From Pseudoduganella ginsengisoli (GTDB lineage: Bacteria; Pseudomonadota; Gammaproteobacteria; Burkholderiales; Burkholderiaceae_D), in NCBI RefSeq assembly GCF_009720865.1, contig NZ_WNLA01000001.1:62001-126000 (forward strand): a stretch of 64,000 nt of DNA, read 5' to 3'. A program made the translations under genes and the position numbers. This document shows positions 25,993 through 35,492 of this stretch, one piece after another; position 1 is the stretch's first letter; every line of letters starts with the position of its first letter. Below the pieces are notes generated by a model. The model searched no databases and had not been told where the DNA came from. It saw nothing but the letters and a program-made list of their open reading frames with translations.

Positions 25993-26390
25993 CAGTGAGG
26001 GTGATTCCTCATCCAGTCGGCGGTCTGGTAAAACGATTGCATCAGCCGCACACGCAATTCTTCGTTGATGCCGACATCTTCCATGGCCCACGCCATCGCG
26101 CGCAGCCACTGGTCGCGTTCCGTGGTACCGATGGGGAATGGCAAGTGGCGCGCCCGCAAACGCGGGTGGCCAAAGCGTTCGACAAACGCATCCGGGCCGC
26201 CCATCCAGCCGGACAGGAACCAGAACAGCTTGTCGCGCGAACCTTCCGTCGACGGTGGATGCAGGGCGCGGATGACAGCGAATTCCGGCTCCAGTTCCAT
26301 CAAGTCGTAAAAGCGGTCCACCATCTCGCGCAATTTCAACTCGCCGCCGATGGCTTCGTAGATCGTTTGTTCAGTCATAGTGCCTGACAT
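25992..26390 (-). CDS. Truncated (2/2) hemoglobin, group II-like
   Basis: A 132-residue globin. It shows YEAIGGELKLREMVDRFYDL, the B10 tyrosine region of truncated globins, and FLSGWMGGPDAFVERFGHPRLR, with the proximal histidine in FGHPRL. WLRAMAWAMEDV follows near the end. Such proteins bind O2 or NO and often help with nitrosative or redox stress. The start is ATG 26390, four bases from an AGGTGG Shine-Dalgarno; ATG 26378 is the next possibility. It is the first gene of a pair with rmuC. Group II versus group III assignment needs an alignment. Confidence 0.88.
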   Translation of the reverse strand: MSGTMTEQTIYEAIGGELKLREMVDRFYDLMELEPEFAVIRALHPPSTEGSRDKLFWFLSGWMGGPDAFVERFGHPRLRARHLPFPIGTTERDQWLRAMAWAMEDVGINEELRVRLMQSFYQTADWMRNHPH

Positions 26391-26594
26391 CATACCACCT
26401 GTGGATTTATACAGCACCTGCAATATGGCCGGGCAGATGCCACTGCTAACGCATTATTAATTCCCAGCAAATTTCCGCTCGAAAACTGTGACAAAGTGTG
26501 AATTTATATCGGCATTCGTGGCCTATAGTGTTCTTTTATAAAGAGGAGGCACGACACCACGATGTCTCCAGGGGATGCTGGATAGGAGGCGATC

Positions 26595-27905
26595 ATGCCG
26601 GATACTGTTACGGATACCAATGCAGCGCCCGCTGCGGCGCATACACAACGGCCACATGCGGCGGCAGGCGCCGTGGACTGGAATCAGCGGGCCGGTCCGC
26701 TATTCAAATTCGGACTGGCCGTAGGATTTGCCCTGATCGCACTGGGAATGGTGGCGATCAAGCTGGTCCTGCTCAACAGCGTGGTTGCCATCCTCGTCAT
26801 ATGCGCGGGACTGGGCATCATTTTGGGCGCGTTCGGTTCCGTCGTGACGATCAGCATTCCCATCCAGAGCGTAACGGTGGTCGGCGTTGCAGGCATTACT
26901 GTCTTCCTGTTTTCCATGTTGCTCGACAGGCTGGCCGAACGCTACGTCCGCGTCACCATCGGCGGCGACATCGTCGATGCGCAAGTCGAGTTTGTCGGCG
27001 ACAGAAATTATCTGGGCGCCTTCCAGAAATCCGAACACTTCTATGACTTCATTATCTTCGGCAGTGAAATCAAACGTCCCTATTTGTCCCTGTACATCAC
27101 CACTGCCGACAAACGGGAGTTTCTGTTCGAATGCATTTCCAGGGACGCCATCTCCCCGCAACTGGCTTCCGGCAGCACGCTATCGTGGAGGTTTTACAAG
27201 GAAAAAGGCATCCTCATCAATTCGATGGATAACAAACGGATTGCAGATATTGGCCAGTGCCGTGAAGCTGCTGCACAGCAGGCATCATGGGTGCAGTCCG
27301 GCCTGGCGCTGCTGACAGCGTGGCTTCCCGCCGCCTATGCGCAGCCAGCGGGGTCCGCCAAACCGCAAGCGCAGAACCGCAGCTATAGTCCCTACTTCGA
27401 ACAATTCACGTCCGGCACCAGCCACGTCAGGCGCTCGGCCCGCACGTCCCTGGCCGAAGAAGGCTTGCCGGCGGTTGAACCGTTGCTGAGCAATTTTGCG
27501 GAAGGCCATGACAATTACCAGACCCGCCTGGGCACGGTGGTCACACTGACGGAAATGATCCGCAAGAACAAAAGCATGCGCCCCGAAATCATCGGCAGAT
27601 TATCGGAAGACGATATCCGGCGCCTGACCGATGCCGTTGCCGACGAAGACAAAACCATCCGCGTCTACGCGTCCGAATTCCTGTATGAATTGGGCGACCC
27701 GCGAACTATCGATGCCGTGCAAAGGATCTATCACCACGCCAGCGAAGATGGCCGCTACAACTTGCTGCTGGTGCTGAAAGGCGCCATCCCTTATTCAAAC
27801 GCCATGCAAAAGCGGGAAGCAGCGCTGTTCGCAAGCCGCATACGGGCCGAGGCACCGCCCCGGACCAGTGCGCTGGCCCAGTCGGTTGCCGACATGGCCC
27901 GCTAG
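26595..27905 (+). CDS. Membrane protein with C-terminal HEAT-like repeats, unknown function
   Basis: A 436-residue protein. Three hydrophobic spans (about 38-55, 58-78 and 92-113) are followed by a soluble region beginning ERYVRVTIGGDIVDAQVEF. A short hydrophobic stretch near 237-249 ends AAYAQPAG. The C-terminal part (about 275-400) has helix pairs such as RRSARTSLAEEGLPAVEPLL and TIRVYASEFLYELGDPRTID, typical of HEAT repeats. The GGAGG Shine-Dalgarno lies 6 bases before the ATG. No family is recognised. HEAT repeats usually bind proteins, so a scaffold at the membrane is possible. It stands alone, converging on the permease gene 10 bases away. Confidence 0.72.
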   Translation: MPDTVTDTNAAPAAAHTQRPHAAAGAVDWNQRAGPLFKFGLAVGFALIALGMVAIKLVLLNSVVAILVICAGLGIILGAFGSVVTISIPIQSVTVVGVAGITVFLFSMLLDRLAERYVRVTIGGDIVDAQVEFVGDRNYLGAFQKSEHFYDFIIFGSEIKRPYLSLYITTADKREFLFECISRDAISPQLASGSTLSWRFYKEKGILINSMDNKRIADIGQCREAAAQQASWVQSGLALLTAWLPAAYAQPAGSAKPQAQNRSYSPYFEQFTSGTSHVRRSARTSLAEEGLPAVEPLLSNFAEGHDNYQTRLGTVVTLTEMIRKNKSMRPEIIGRLSEDDIRRLTDAVADEDKTIRVYASEFLYELGDPRTIDAVQRIYHHASEDGRYNLLLVLKGAIPYSNAMQKREAALFASRIRAEAPPRTSALAQSVADMAR

Positions 27906-27915
27906 CAACATCAGC

Positions 27916-30438
27916 TCACGCATTGCGCAGCGTCTGCAGCGGCGGATGTTTCAGCACGCTGCGCAAGCCGAGGTAGCCGCCAATGATGGCGCACAGTGCG
28001 CCTGCCGCCAGGCCAGCGGCCCACACACCGGGATTAAAGACCCAGTCGAATTTGAACTGGTACGTGGCCAGCCCCCATCCCATGGCGGCGGCGCCCGTGG
28101 CGGCCAGCACGCCTGCCAGCGCCCCCACCAGCAGGAATTCAATCAACTGTGCGCGCGACAATTGCTGGCGCGTGGCGCCCAGCGCGCGCAACAAGCCAGC
28201 TTCGCGCGTACGCTCATCCTGTGACCCCATCAGCGCCGCGTACAGCACCAGCACGCCGGAAATCAGCGTAAAGCCAAATAAAAACTCCACTGCGAGCATG
28301 ACCTGGTCCAGTACGCCCTGCACCTGGCGCAGCACGGCGCCCACGTCCACGACGGTCAAATTCGGATAGTCGCGCGCCAGCGTATTGCCCATGGCCGCGT
28401 GCTGCTTCGGCAAGTGGAAGGCCGTGATCCAGCTCTGCGGCGTGTCCGCCATGGCTTTCGGGTTAATGACGACAAAGAAGTTCACGCGCATGGAGCCCCA
28501 CTCCAGCTTGCGCAAGCTGGTAATCGTCGCTTCCACCGGTGAGCCCGCGATATCGAAGCGCATGCGGTCACCCAGCTTCAAGCCCAGTGTCTTGGCGATT
28601 CCCTCTTCCACCGATGCTTCCGGCTTGCCCTCTTGATCCGCATACCACTGCCCGGCCACGATCTTGTTTTCCGGCGGGATGTCCGCCATCGTCGACAAGT
28701 TGAATTCACGCTCGGCCAGGCCCTTGGCCCGCTCGTCCGTGTACGTGGTGGCCGTGACCGGCTTGTCGTTAATGGCCGTCAGGCGGCCCCGGATCATCGG
28801 ATATAGCGGCACGTTCGCGACACCGGCGCCGGCGAGCTTGGCGGCAATCGGTTCTTTCTGGTCGGGCTGGATATTGATGATGAAGCGGTTCGGCGCGTCA
28901 GGCGGCGTGGCGTTGCGCCAGGCTGTCATCAAATCGCCCCGCACCACCGTCAGCAGCAGCAATGCCATCAAGCCCAGCGCCAGCGACACCACTTGCACCA
29001 CCGTGGCGCCTGGACGCCGCTGCAGCGACGTCACGGCAAAACGCCATGCCTGGCTATGTACGGCGCCACGCAGCGGCTTCAAGACGTTCAGTCCCAGCCA
29101 GCCGATCAAGCCAAAGATGCCGAAGGCTGCCAGGAAGCCCAATCCCGTCAGCGACGCCAGTTTCACATCGCGCGCCTGCCACAGCAGCAGCGCAAAGAAG
29201 CTGGCCAGGCCCAGGCCATACGTGGCCAGCGCCATGGGTTGCGGTGCGGCGGCTTCGCGGCGGATCACGCGGTTATGGGGCACATTGCGCAATTGCAGAA
29301 CAGGCGGCAAGGCAAAGCCTGCCAGCAGCAGCATGCCAACCGCCATGCCCTGCAGCGCAGGCACGATGGTCGCGGGCGGCAAGTCCGCCACCATCAAGGC
29401 GCCCAGTGATTTCAACAGCACGAAGTGGCTCAAAAAGCCCAGCGCCACGCCGATCAGCGAACCCAGCAAACCCACCAGCGCGAATTCAATCAGGTACAGC
29501 GCGGTGACCTGGTTTTGCGTCAAGCCCAGGCAGCGCAGCATGGCGCACGCGTCGAGGTTACGCGCCATGAAGCGGCGTGCCGCCATCGCCACCGCCACGG
29601 CAGCCAGCATGGCCGACAACAAGCCCACCAGCGACAGGAAGCGGTCCGCACGGTCCAGCGTCGCGCGCATTTCAGGGCGGCCGGCTTCCAGCGATTCCAG
29701 CCGCACATTGCGCAAGTTACCGGCTTTGATGGTTGCCTGCAGCCAGCCGTCAAACGCCTGCACGGCTTGGATGTCCTGCCCCGCGACCAGCATGCGGTAC
29801 GTGATGCGCGCGCCTGGCTGGACCAGCCCCGTCGCCTGTAAATCATCTTCGCGCAGCATGACGCGCGGCGCGAAATTCATGAATGACGCGCCACGGTCGG
29901 GTTCTGCCGCGATCAGGCGGGCAATGGTGAAGGATTGGTCGCCCAGCCGGATCGTGCCGCCCACTTGCGTATTCAATGCCGGCAGCAGGCCGGCATCGAC
30001 CCACACGGTGCCGGCGGCAGGGATATCGGCAGCGGGATCACCCAGGCCGTCATTGGCCTGTTCCGCGTTATTGGCCACGCGCACGCGGCCACGCAGCGGG
30101 TAGCCGCTGGTCACGGCTTTGATCGAGGCCAGTTGCGACAGCGACGCGTCGCCCTCGCCGGCCTGCGCCATGCTGGGAAAAACTACCGTGAAGGCTTGCT
30201 GCAAGCCGCGCCTGCGGGCTTCATCGCGCCACGCTTGCGGCGCGGGCTGGTCCGCAGTAATGACCATGTCGGCGCCCAGCAATTGGTGGGCGTCGCGGTC
30301 CAGTGCGGCGCGCAGGCGGTCAATGAAAAAGCCGGAAGCGGACAAGGCTGCCACCGCCACCACCAGCGCCACCAGCAGGAAACGCAACTGGCCGGCACGC
30401 CAGTCGCGCAAAGTCATGCGGATTGCTTGAGCAAACAT
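27916..30438 (-). CDS. FtsX-like ABC transporter permease (YbbP type)
   Basis: An 840-residue permease with an N-terminal span (about 19-40), a large periplasmic domain, and two FtsX-type four-helix blocks: about 268-470 and 720-835 (EFLFGFTLISGVLVLYAALM, RALGATRQQLSRAQLIEFLL). This is the YbbP/LolC-like architecture in which one polypeptide carries both FtsX halves. The matching ATPase (YbbA) is normally adjacent but is not in this window: the upstream neighbour is adenine deaminase and the downstream one is convergent. The role is probably export or lipoprotein/lipid handling; the substrate is unknown. Confidence 0.85.
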   Translation of the reverse strand: MFAQAIRMTLRDWRAGQLRFLLVALVVAVAALSASGFFIDRLRAALDRDAHQLLGADMVITADQPAPQAWRDEARRRGLQQAFTVVFPSMAQAGEGDASLSQLASIKAVTSGYPLRGRVRVANNAEQANDGLGDPAADIPAAGTVWVDAGLLPALNTQVGGTIRLGDQSFTIARLIAAEPDRGASFMNFAPRVMLREDDLQATGLVQPGARITYRMLVAGQDIQAVQAFDGWLQATIKAGNLRNVRLESLEAGRPEMRATLDRADRFLSLVGLLSAMLAAVAVAMAARRFMARNLDACAMLRCLGLTQNQVTALYLIEFALVGLLGSLIGVALGFLSHFVLLKSLGALMVADLPPATIVPALQGMAVGMLLLAGFALPPVLQLRNVPHNRVIRREAAAPQPMALATYGLGLASFFALLLWQARDVKLASLTGLGFLAAFGIFGLIGWLGLNVLKPLRGAVHSQAWRFAVTSLQRRPGATVVQVVSLALGLMALLLLTVVRGDLMTAWRNATPPDAPNRFIINIQPDQKEPIAAKLAGAGVANVPLYPMIRGRLTAINDKPVTATTYTDERAKGLAEREFNLSTMADIPPENKIVAGQWYADQEGKPEASVEEGIAKTLGLKLGDRMRFDIAGSPVEATITSLRKLEWGSMRVNFFVVINPKAMADTPQSWITAFHLPKQHAAMGNTLARDYPNLTVVDVGAVLRQVQGVLDQVMLAVEFLFGFTLISGVLVLYAALMGSQDERTREAGLLRALGATRQQLSRAQLIEFLLVGALAGVLAATGAAAMGWGLATYQFKFDWVFNPGVWAAGLAAGALCAIIGGYLGLRSVLKHPPLQTLRNA

Positions 30439-30534
30439 CGGGTTCCCTGGTGGGCAAAGTTGACCAAGGTTAAATCATGGCGGGGGATTTTTAAGGGTGG
30501 CTTAATACGGGAATGCCATGCGGCAGGATCCCGT

Positions 30535-30604
30535 GGGGCGGGTTTGACTCGGCGCCCCCGGCTCGGCGCCCCCGGCTCGGCGCCCCCGCAAAACCCGCCC
30601 TACC
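30535..30604. repeat. REP-like palindromic element copy B with internal 14-base triplication
   Basis: The outer arms GGCGGGTTT and AAAACCCGCC match copies A and C. In place of a single core, the 14-mer CTCGGCGCCCCCGG is present almost three times in tandem (30548-30561, 30562-30575, 30576-30587). It ends six bases before the adenine deaminase stop codon on the minus strand, so it lies in that gene's 3' untranslated region. Confidence 0.75.
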
Positions 30605-30609
30605 GATTT

Positions 30610-32095
<1,486 letters not shown>

Positions 32096-34018
32096 ATGAC
32101 CATTTTTGACAACTACGCAGCACGGTATGAACGCACCAGGGAAGAGGAAATGTCCATGTCCGAATACCTGGCGCTTTGCAAGAAGGATCGGCTCACTTAT
32201 GCTTCCGCCGCGGAACGCATGCTTGCTGCCATTGGCGAACCGACGCTGGTTGACACGCGCAACGATACGCGCCTGTCCCGCATCTTCGCCAACAAGGTCA
32301 TCAAGATCTATCCGGCATTCCGCGAGTTTTACGGCACCGAGGAAGTGATTGAACAAGTGGTGTCTTTCTTCCGCCATGCCGCGCAGGGCCTGGAAGAGCG
32401 CAAGCAGATCCTGTATCTGCTGGGTCCGGTCGGTGGCGGTAAATCGTCCATCGCTGAAAAACTCAAATCGCTGATGGAGCAAGTGCCGTTCTATTGCCTG
32501 AAAGGCTCGCCCGTCAATGAGTCGCCGCTGGGCCTGTTCAGCGAACAGGAAGACGGCACCATCCTCGAAGAAGATTACGGCATCCCGCGCCGCTACCTGC
32601 GCAATATCCCGAGCCCATGGGCCGTGAAGCGCCTGCATGAATTCAATGGCGACATCAACCAGTTCCGCGTGGTGCGCCGCTATCCATCGATCCTGAAACA
32701 GATCGCGATTTCCAAAACCGAACCAGGCGATGAAAACAACCAGGATATTTCGTCGCTGGTCGGTAAAGTCGATATCCGCAAACTGGAAGATTACGCGCAG
32801 GATGACCCGGATGCGTACAGCTATTCCGGCGGCCTGTGCCTGGCCAACCAGGGCTTGATGGAATTCGTTGAAATGTTCAAGGCGCCCATCAAAGTGCTGC
32901 ACCCATTGCTGACTGCCACGCAGGAAGGCAACTACAAGGGGACGGAAGGCTTTGGCGCGATCCCGTTCGAAGGCATCATTTTGGCGCACTCGAATGAATC
33001 GGAATGGAAAGCGTTCAAGAATAACCGCAACAACGAAGCATTCCTGGACCGGATCTATATCGTCAAAGTGCCGTATTGCCTGCGCGTGACGGATGAGATC
33101 AAGATTTACGACAAGCTGCTGGCCAACTCGTCGCTGGAAAAAGCGCCATGCGCGCCAGGCACCTTGCGCATGATGGCGCAGTTCGCGATCCTGTCGCGCC
33201 TGAAAGAGCCGGAAAATTCGTCGATCTTCTCCAAGATGCTCGTCTACGATGGCGAAAACCTCAAGGATACGGATCCCAAGGCCAAGTCGATCCACGAGTA
33301 TGTCGACTATGCGGGCGTGGATGAAGGCATGAGCGGCTTGTCGACGCGCTTTGCATTCAAGATCCTGTCCAAGGTCTTCAACTTCGACAATACCGAAGTG
33401 GCGGCCAATCCCGTGCACCTGCTGTATGTGCTGGAACAGCAAGTCGAACGCGAGCAATTCCCGCCAGAGACAGAACAGAAATACCTGTCGTACATTAAGG
33501 AACACCTGGCGCAACGCTACGTGGAATTCATCGGCAAGGAAATCCAGACCGCGTACCTGGAAAGCTATTCCGAATATGGCCAGAATATCTTCGACCGTTA
33601 CGTGACGTTCGCCGACTTCTGGATCCAGGACCAGGAATACCGCGATCCGGATACGGGCGAATCGTTTGACCGCGAAGCGCTCAATAACGAGCTGGAGAAA
33701 ATTGAAAAGCCGGCCGGCATCAGTAATCCGAAAGACTTCCGTAATGAGATCGTCAATTTCGGCTTGCGCGCCCGCGCCAATAATGGCGGCAAGAATCCGG
33801 CGTGGACCAGCTATGAGAAATTCCGCACGGTGATTGAGAAGAAAATGTTCTCAAATACGGAAGAGCTGCTGCCGGTGATTTCGTTCAATGCGAAAGCCTC
33901 TGCCGAAGACGCCAACAAGCACGCAGACTTTGTCGCACGCATGGTGGAAAAAGGCTATACGGCGAAACAGGTGCGGTTACTGTGCGAATGGTACCTGCGC
34001 GTGAGGAAGTCGTCGTAA
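32096..34018 (+). CDS. prkA: PrkA (YeaG) serine protein kinase / AAA+ ATPase
   Basis: A 640-residue protein of the PrkA/YeaG family. The AAA-like N-terminal part has the Walker A motif LLGPVGGGKSS near residue 108. The C-terminal PrkA domain, with distant kinase similarity, follows from about 400 (STRFAFKILSKVFN). Length and motifs are full for the family. In E. coli YeaG acts with YeaH in sustained nitrogen starvation and stationary-phase survival. The reported activities are serine kinase and, in Bacillus, ATP-dependent protease. It is the first gene of the prkA-yeaH-spoVR module; the gap to yeaH is 76 bases and contains a strong palindrome. Confidence 0.93.
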   Translation: MTIFDNYAARYERTREEEMSMSEYLALCKKDRLTYASAAERMLAAIGEPTLVDTRNDTRLSRIFANKVIKIYPAFREFYGTEEVIEQVVSFFRHAAQGLEERKQILYLLGPVGGGKSSIAEKLKSLMEQVPFYCLKGSPVNESPLGLFSEQEDGTILEEDYGIPRRYLRNIPSPWAVKRLHEFNGDINQFRVVRRYPSILKQIAISKTEPGDENNQDISSLVGKVDIRKLEDYAQDDPDAYSYSGGLCLANQGLMEFVEMFKAPIKVLHPLLTATQEGNYKGTEGFGAIPFEGIILAHSNESEWKAFKNNRNNEAFLDRIYIVKVPYCLRVTDEIKIYDKLLANSSLEKAPCAPGTLRMMAQFAILSRLKEPENSSIFSKMLVYDGENLKDTDPKAKSIHEYVDYAGVDEGMSGLSTRFAFKILSKVFNFDNTEVAANPVHLLYVLEQQVEREQFPPETEQKYLSYIKEHLAQRYVEFIGKEIQTAYLESYSEYGQNIFDRYVTFADFWIQDQEYRDPDTGESFDREALNNELEKIEKPAGISNPKDFRNEIVNFGLRARANNGGKNPAWTSYEKFRTVIEKKMFSNTEELLPVISFNAKASAEDANKHADFVARMVEKGYTAKQVRLLCEWYLRVRKSS

Positions 34019-34035
34019 GAGGTGCATAATGGGGC

Positions 34036-34077
34036 GTGGGGGATCATGATCCCCCACGAATCCGGCGCCAGCCGGAA
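34036..34077. repeat. Two palindromes in the prkA-yeaH spacer
   Basis: GTGGGGGATCATGATCCCCCAC (22 bases, shown as GTGGGGGATCA and its complement, 34036-34057) is a perfect palindrome. It is followed by TCCGGC-GCCA-GCCGGA (34061-34076). Neither is followed by T residues. They may be an mRNA-stabilising or attenuating structure that gives different prkA and yeaH levels, or a REP-type remnant. Confidence 0.7.
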
Positions 34078-34094
34078 TAGAAGCAGGAGGCACT

Positions 34095-35363
34095 TTGACT
34101 CACCTCATCGACCGTCGTTTGCAGGGCAAGAACAAGTCCGCGGTCAACCGCGAACGGTTCCTGCGGCGATACAAAGGCCAGATCAAGGATGCGGTAGGAC
34201 GCGCCATTAAAGGCCGCTCCATTACCGATGTCGAGAATGGCGAAAAAGTTTCAATTCCCGTCAAGGACGTGAACGAACCCACGTTTGGCCACGCCCATGG
34301 CGGCGTGTGGGAAGTCATCAATCCCGGCAACCAGGAATACCAGAAAGGCGACCAGATCAATCGCCCCAAAAGCGGCGGCGGCTCCGGCCGCGGCAAGGCA
34401 GGCAACAGCGACCAGACCACGGAAGATGATTTCATCTTCGAATTGTCGCGCGAAGAATTCATGAATTATTTCTTCGAAGACTTGGAATTGCCGCACATGG
34501 TGAAAACCCAGTTGACGGCTACCACGGAATTCAAGAACCAGCGCGCCGGCTATACCGTATCCGGCACCCCGTCGAATATCCACGTGCTGCGTTCGCTGCG
34601 CGGCGCACTGGGCCGGCGCATTGCCGTCGGCGGCAATTCCCGCAAACGCTTGACGGAAGCGGAACACGAATTGTCCGCGCTGCTGGAGGCGGGCGCCCCG
34701 CTCGACGATCCGCACGTGCTGGAATTAAAAAAGCTGATCCACCACTTGCATACGCGTTTGCTGGCGATCCCGTTTATCGACCCGTTCGACCTGCGCTACA
34801 GCAACCGCATCAAGGTGCCGAAGCCGATGACGCAAGCCGTGATGTTTTGCATCATGGACGTGTCCGGTTCCATGGATGAAAGCCGCAAAGACACCGCCAA
34901 GCGCTTCTTCATCTTGCTATACCTATTCCTGAAACGCGTCTACGAAAAAATCGAAGTGGTGTTCATCCGCCACCATACGGCGGCAGCGGAAGTCGATGAA
35001 AACGAATTTTTCCATTCGCGCGAATCAGGCGGCACCGTCGTGTCATCGGCGCTGCATTTGCTGAACAAGATCATCGATGAACGCTATGGCGGCGGTTCAT
35101 GGAATTCTTATGTCGCGCAGGCGTCGGACGGCGACAACTGGGATAACGATTCCGTGCTGTGCAAGCAATTGCTGGTCAATAGCATCATGCCGAAAGTGCA
35201 GTACTACACCTATGTGGAAATCACGGACGGGCCGCCGCAAAACTTGTGGGAACAATATGCGCTGGTGCCTGACCACCACCCGCACTTTGCGATGCAAAAG
35301 ATCGTGACACCGGCGGATATTTATCCGGTGTTCCGCGAACTGTTTAAGAAGCAACCTAAATAG
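34095..35363 (+). CDS. yeaH: YeaH/DUF444 protein with von Willebrand A-like domain
   Basis: A 422-residue DUF444 protein. The N-terminal region is basic (DRRLQGKNKSAVNRERFLRR), followed by a glycine/arginine linker near 95-108. The C-terminal half is VWA-like with the MIDAS-type motif MDVSGSMDES near 254-263 and later HTAAAEVDENEFF. It functions together with PrkA in stress adaptation; the biochemical role is unknown. The start is TTG 34095, four bases after an AGGAGG Shine-Dalgarno; no ATG offers a comparable site. Confidence 0.92.
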   Translation: MTHLIDRRLQGKNKSAVNRERFLRRYKGQIKDAVGRAIKGRSITDVENGEKVSIPVKDVNEPTFGHAHGGVWEVINPGNQEYQKGDQINRPKSGGGSGRGKAGNSDQTTEDDFIFELSREEFMNYFFEDLELPHMVKTQLTATTEFKNQRAGYTVSGTPSNIHVLRSLRGALGRRIAVGGNSRKRLTEAEHELSALLEAGAPLDDPHVLELKKLIHHLHTRLLAIPFIDPFDLRYSNRIKVPKPMTQAVMFCIMDVSGSMDESRKDTAKRFFILLYLFLKRVYEKIEVVFIRHHTAAAEVDENEFFHSRESGGTVVSSALHLLNKIIDERYGGGSWNSYVAQASDGDNWDNDSVLCKQLLVNSIMPKVQYYTYVEITDGPPQNLWEQYALVPDHHPHFAMQKIVTPADIYPVFRELFKKQPK

Positions 35364-35381
35364 AAATGCTGTCAAATTCCC

Positions 35382-35462
35382 CGTCATCCCCGCGGAAGCG
35401 GGGATCCATGCTGAGCGAATTGTGTCCGCTGCCTATGGATTCCCGCCTGCGCAGGAATGACG
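35382..35462. repeat. dRS3-like inverted repeat between yeaH and spoVR
   Basis: Left arm CGTCATCCCCGCGGAAGCGG ending GGATCCA (35382-35408) and right arm TGGATTCCCGCCTGCGCAGG ending AATGACG (35436-35462) are imperfect inverted copies of 27 bases separated by 27. The half-site ATTCCCGCCTGCGC is the type seen in Neisseria dRS3 and in dispersed repeats of many betaproteobacteria. An ATG inside the right arm is not the spoVR start. Confidence 0.75.
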
Positions 35463-35492
35463 AGTTTGGCGGCTAGCCCTGAGAGCGCCTGT

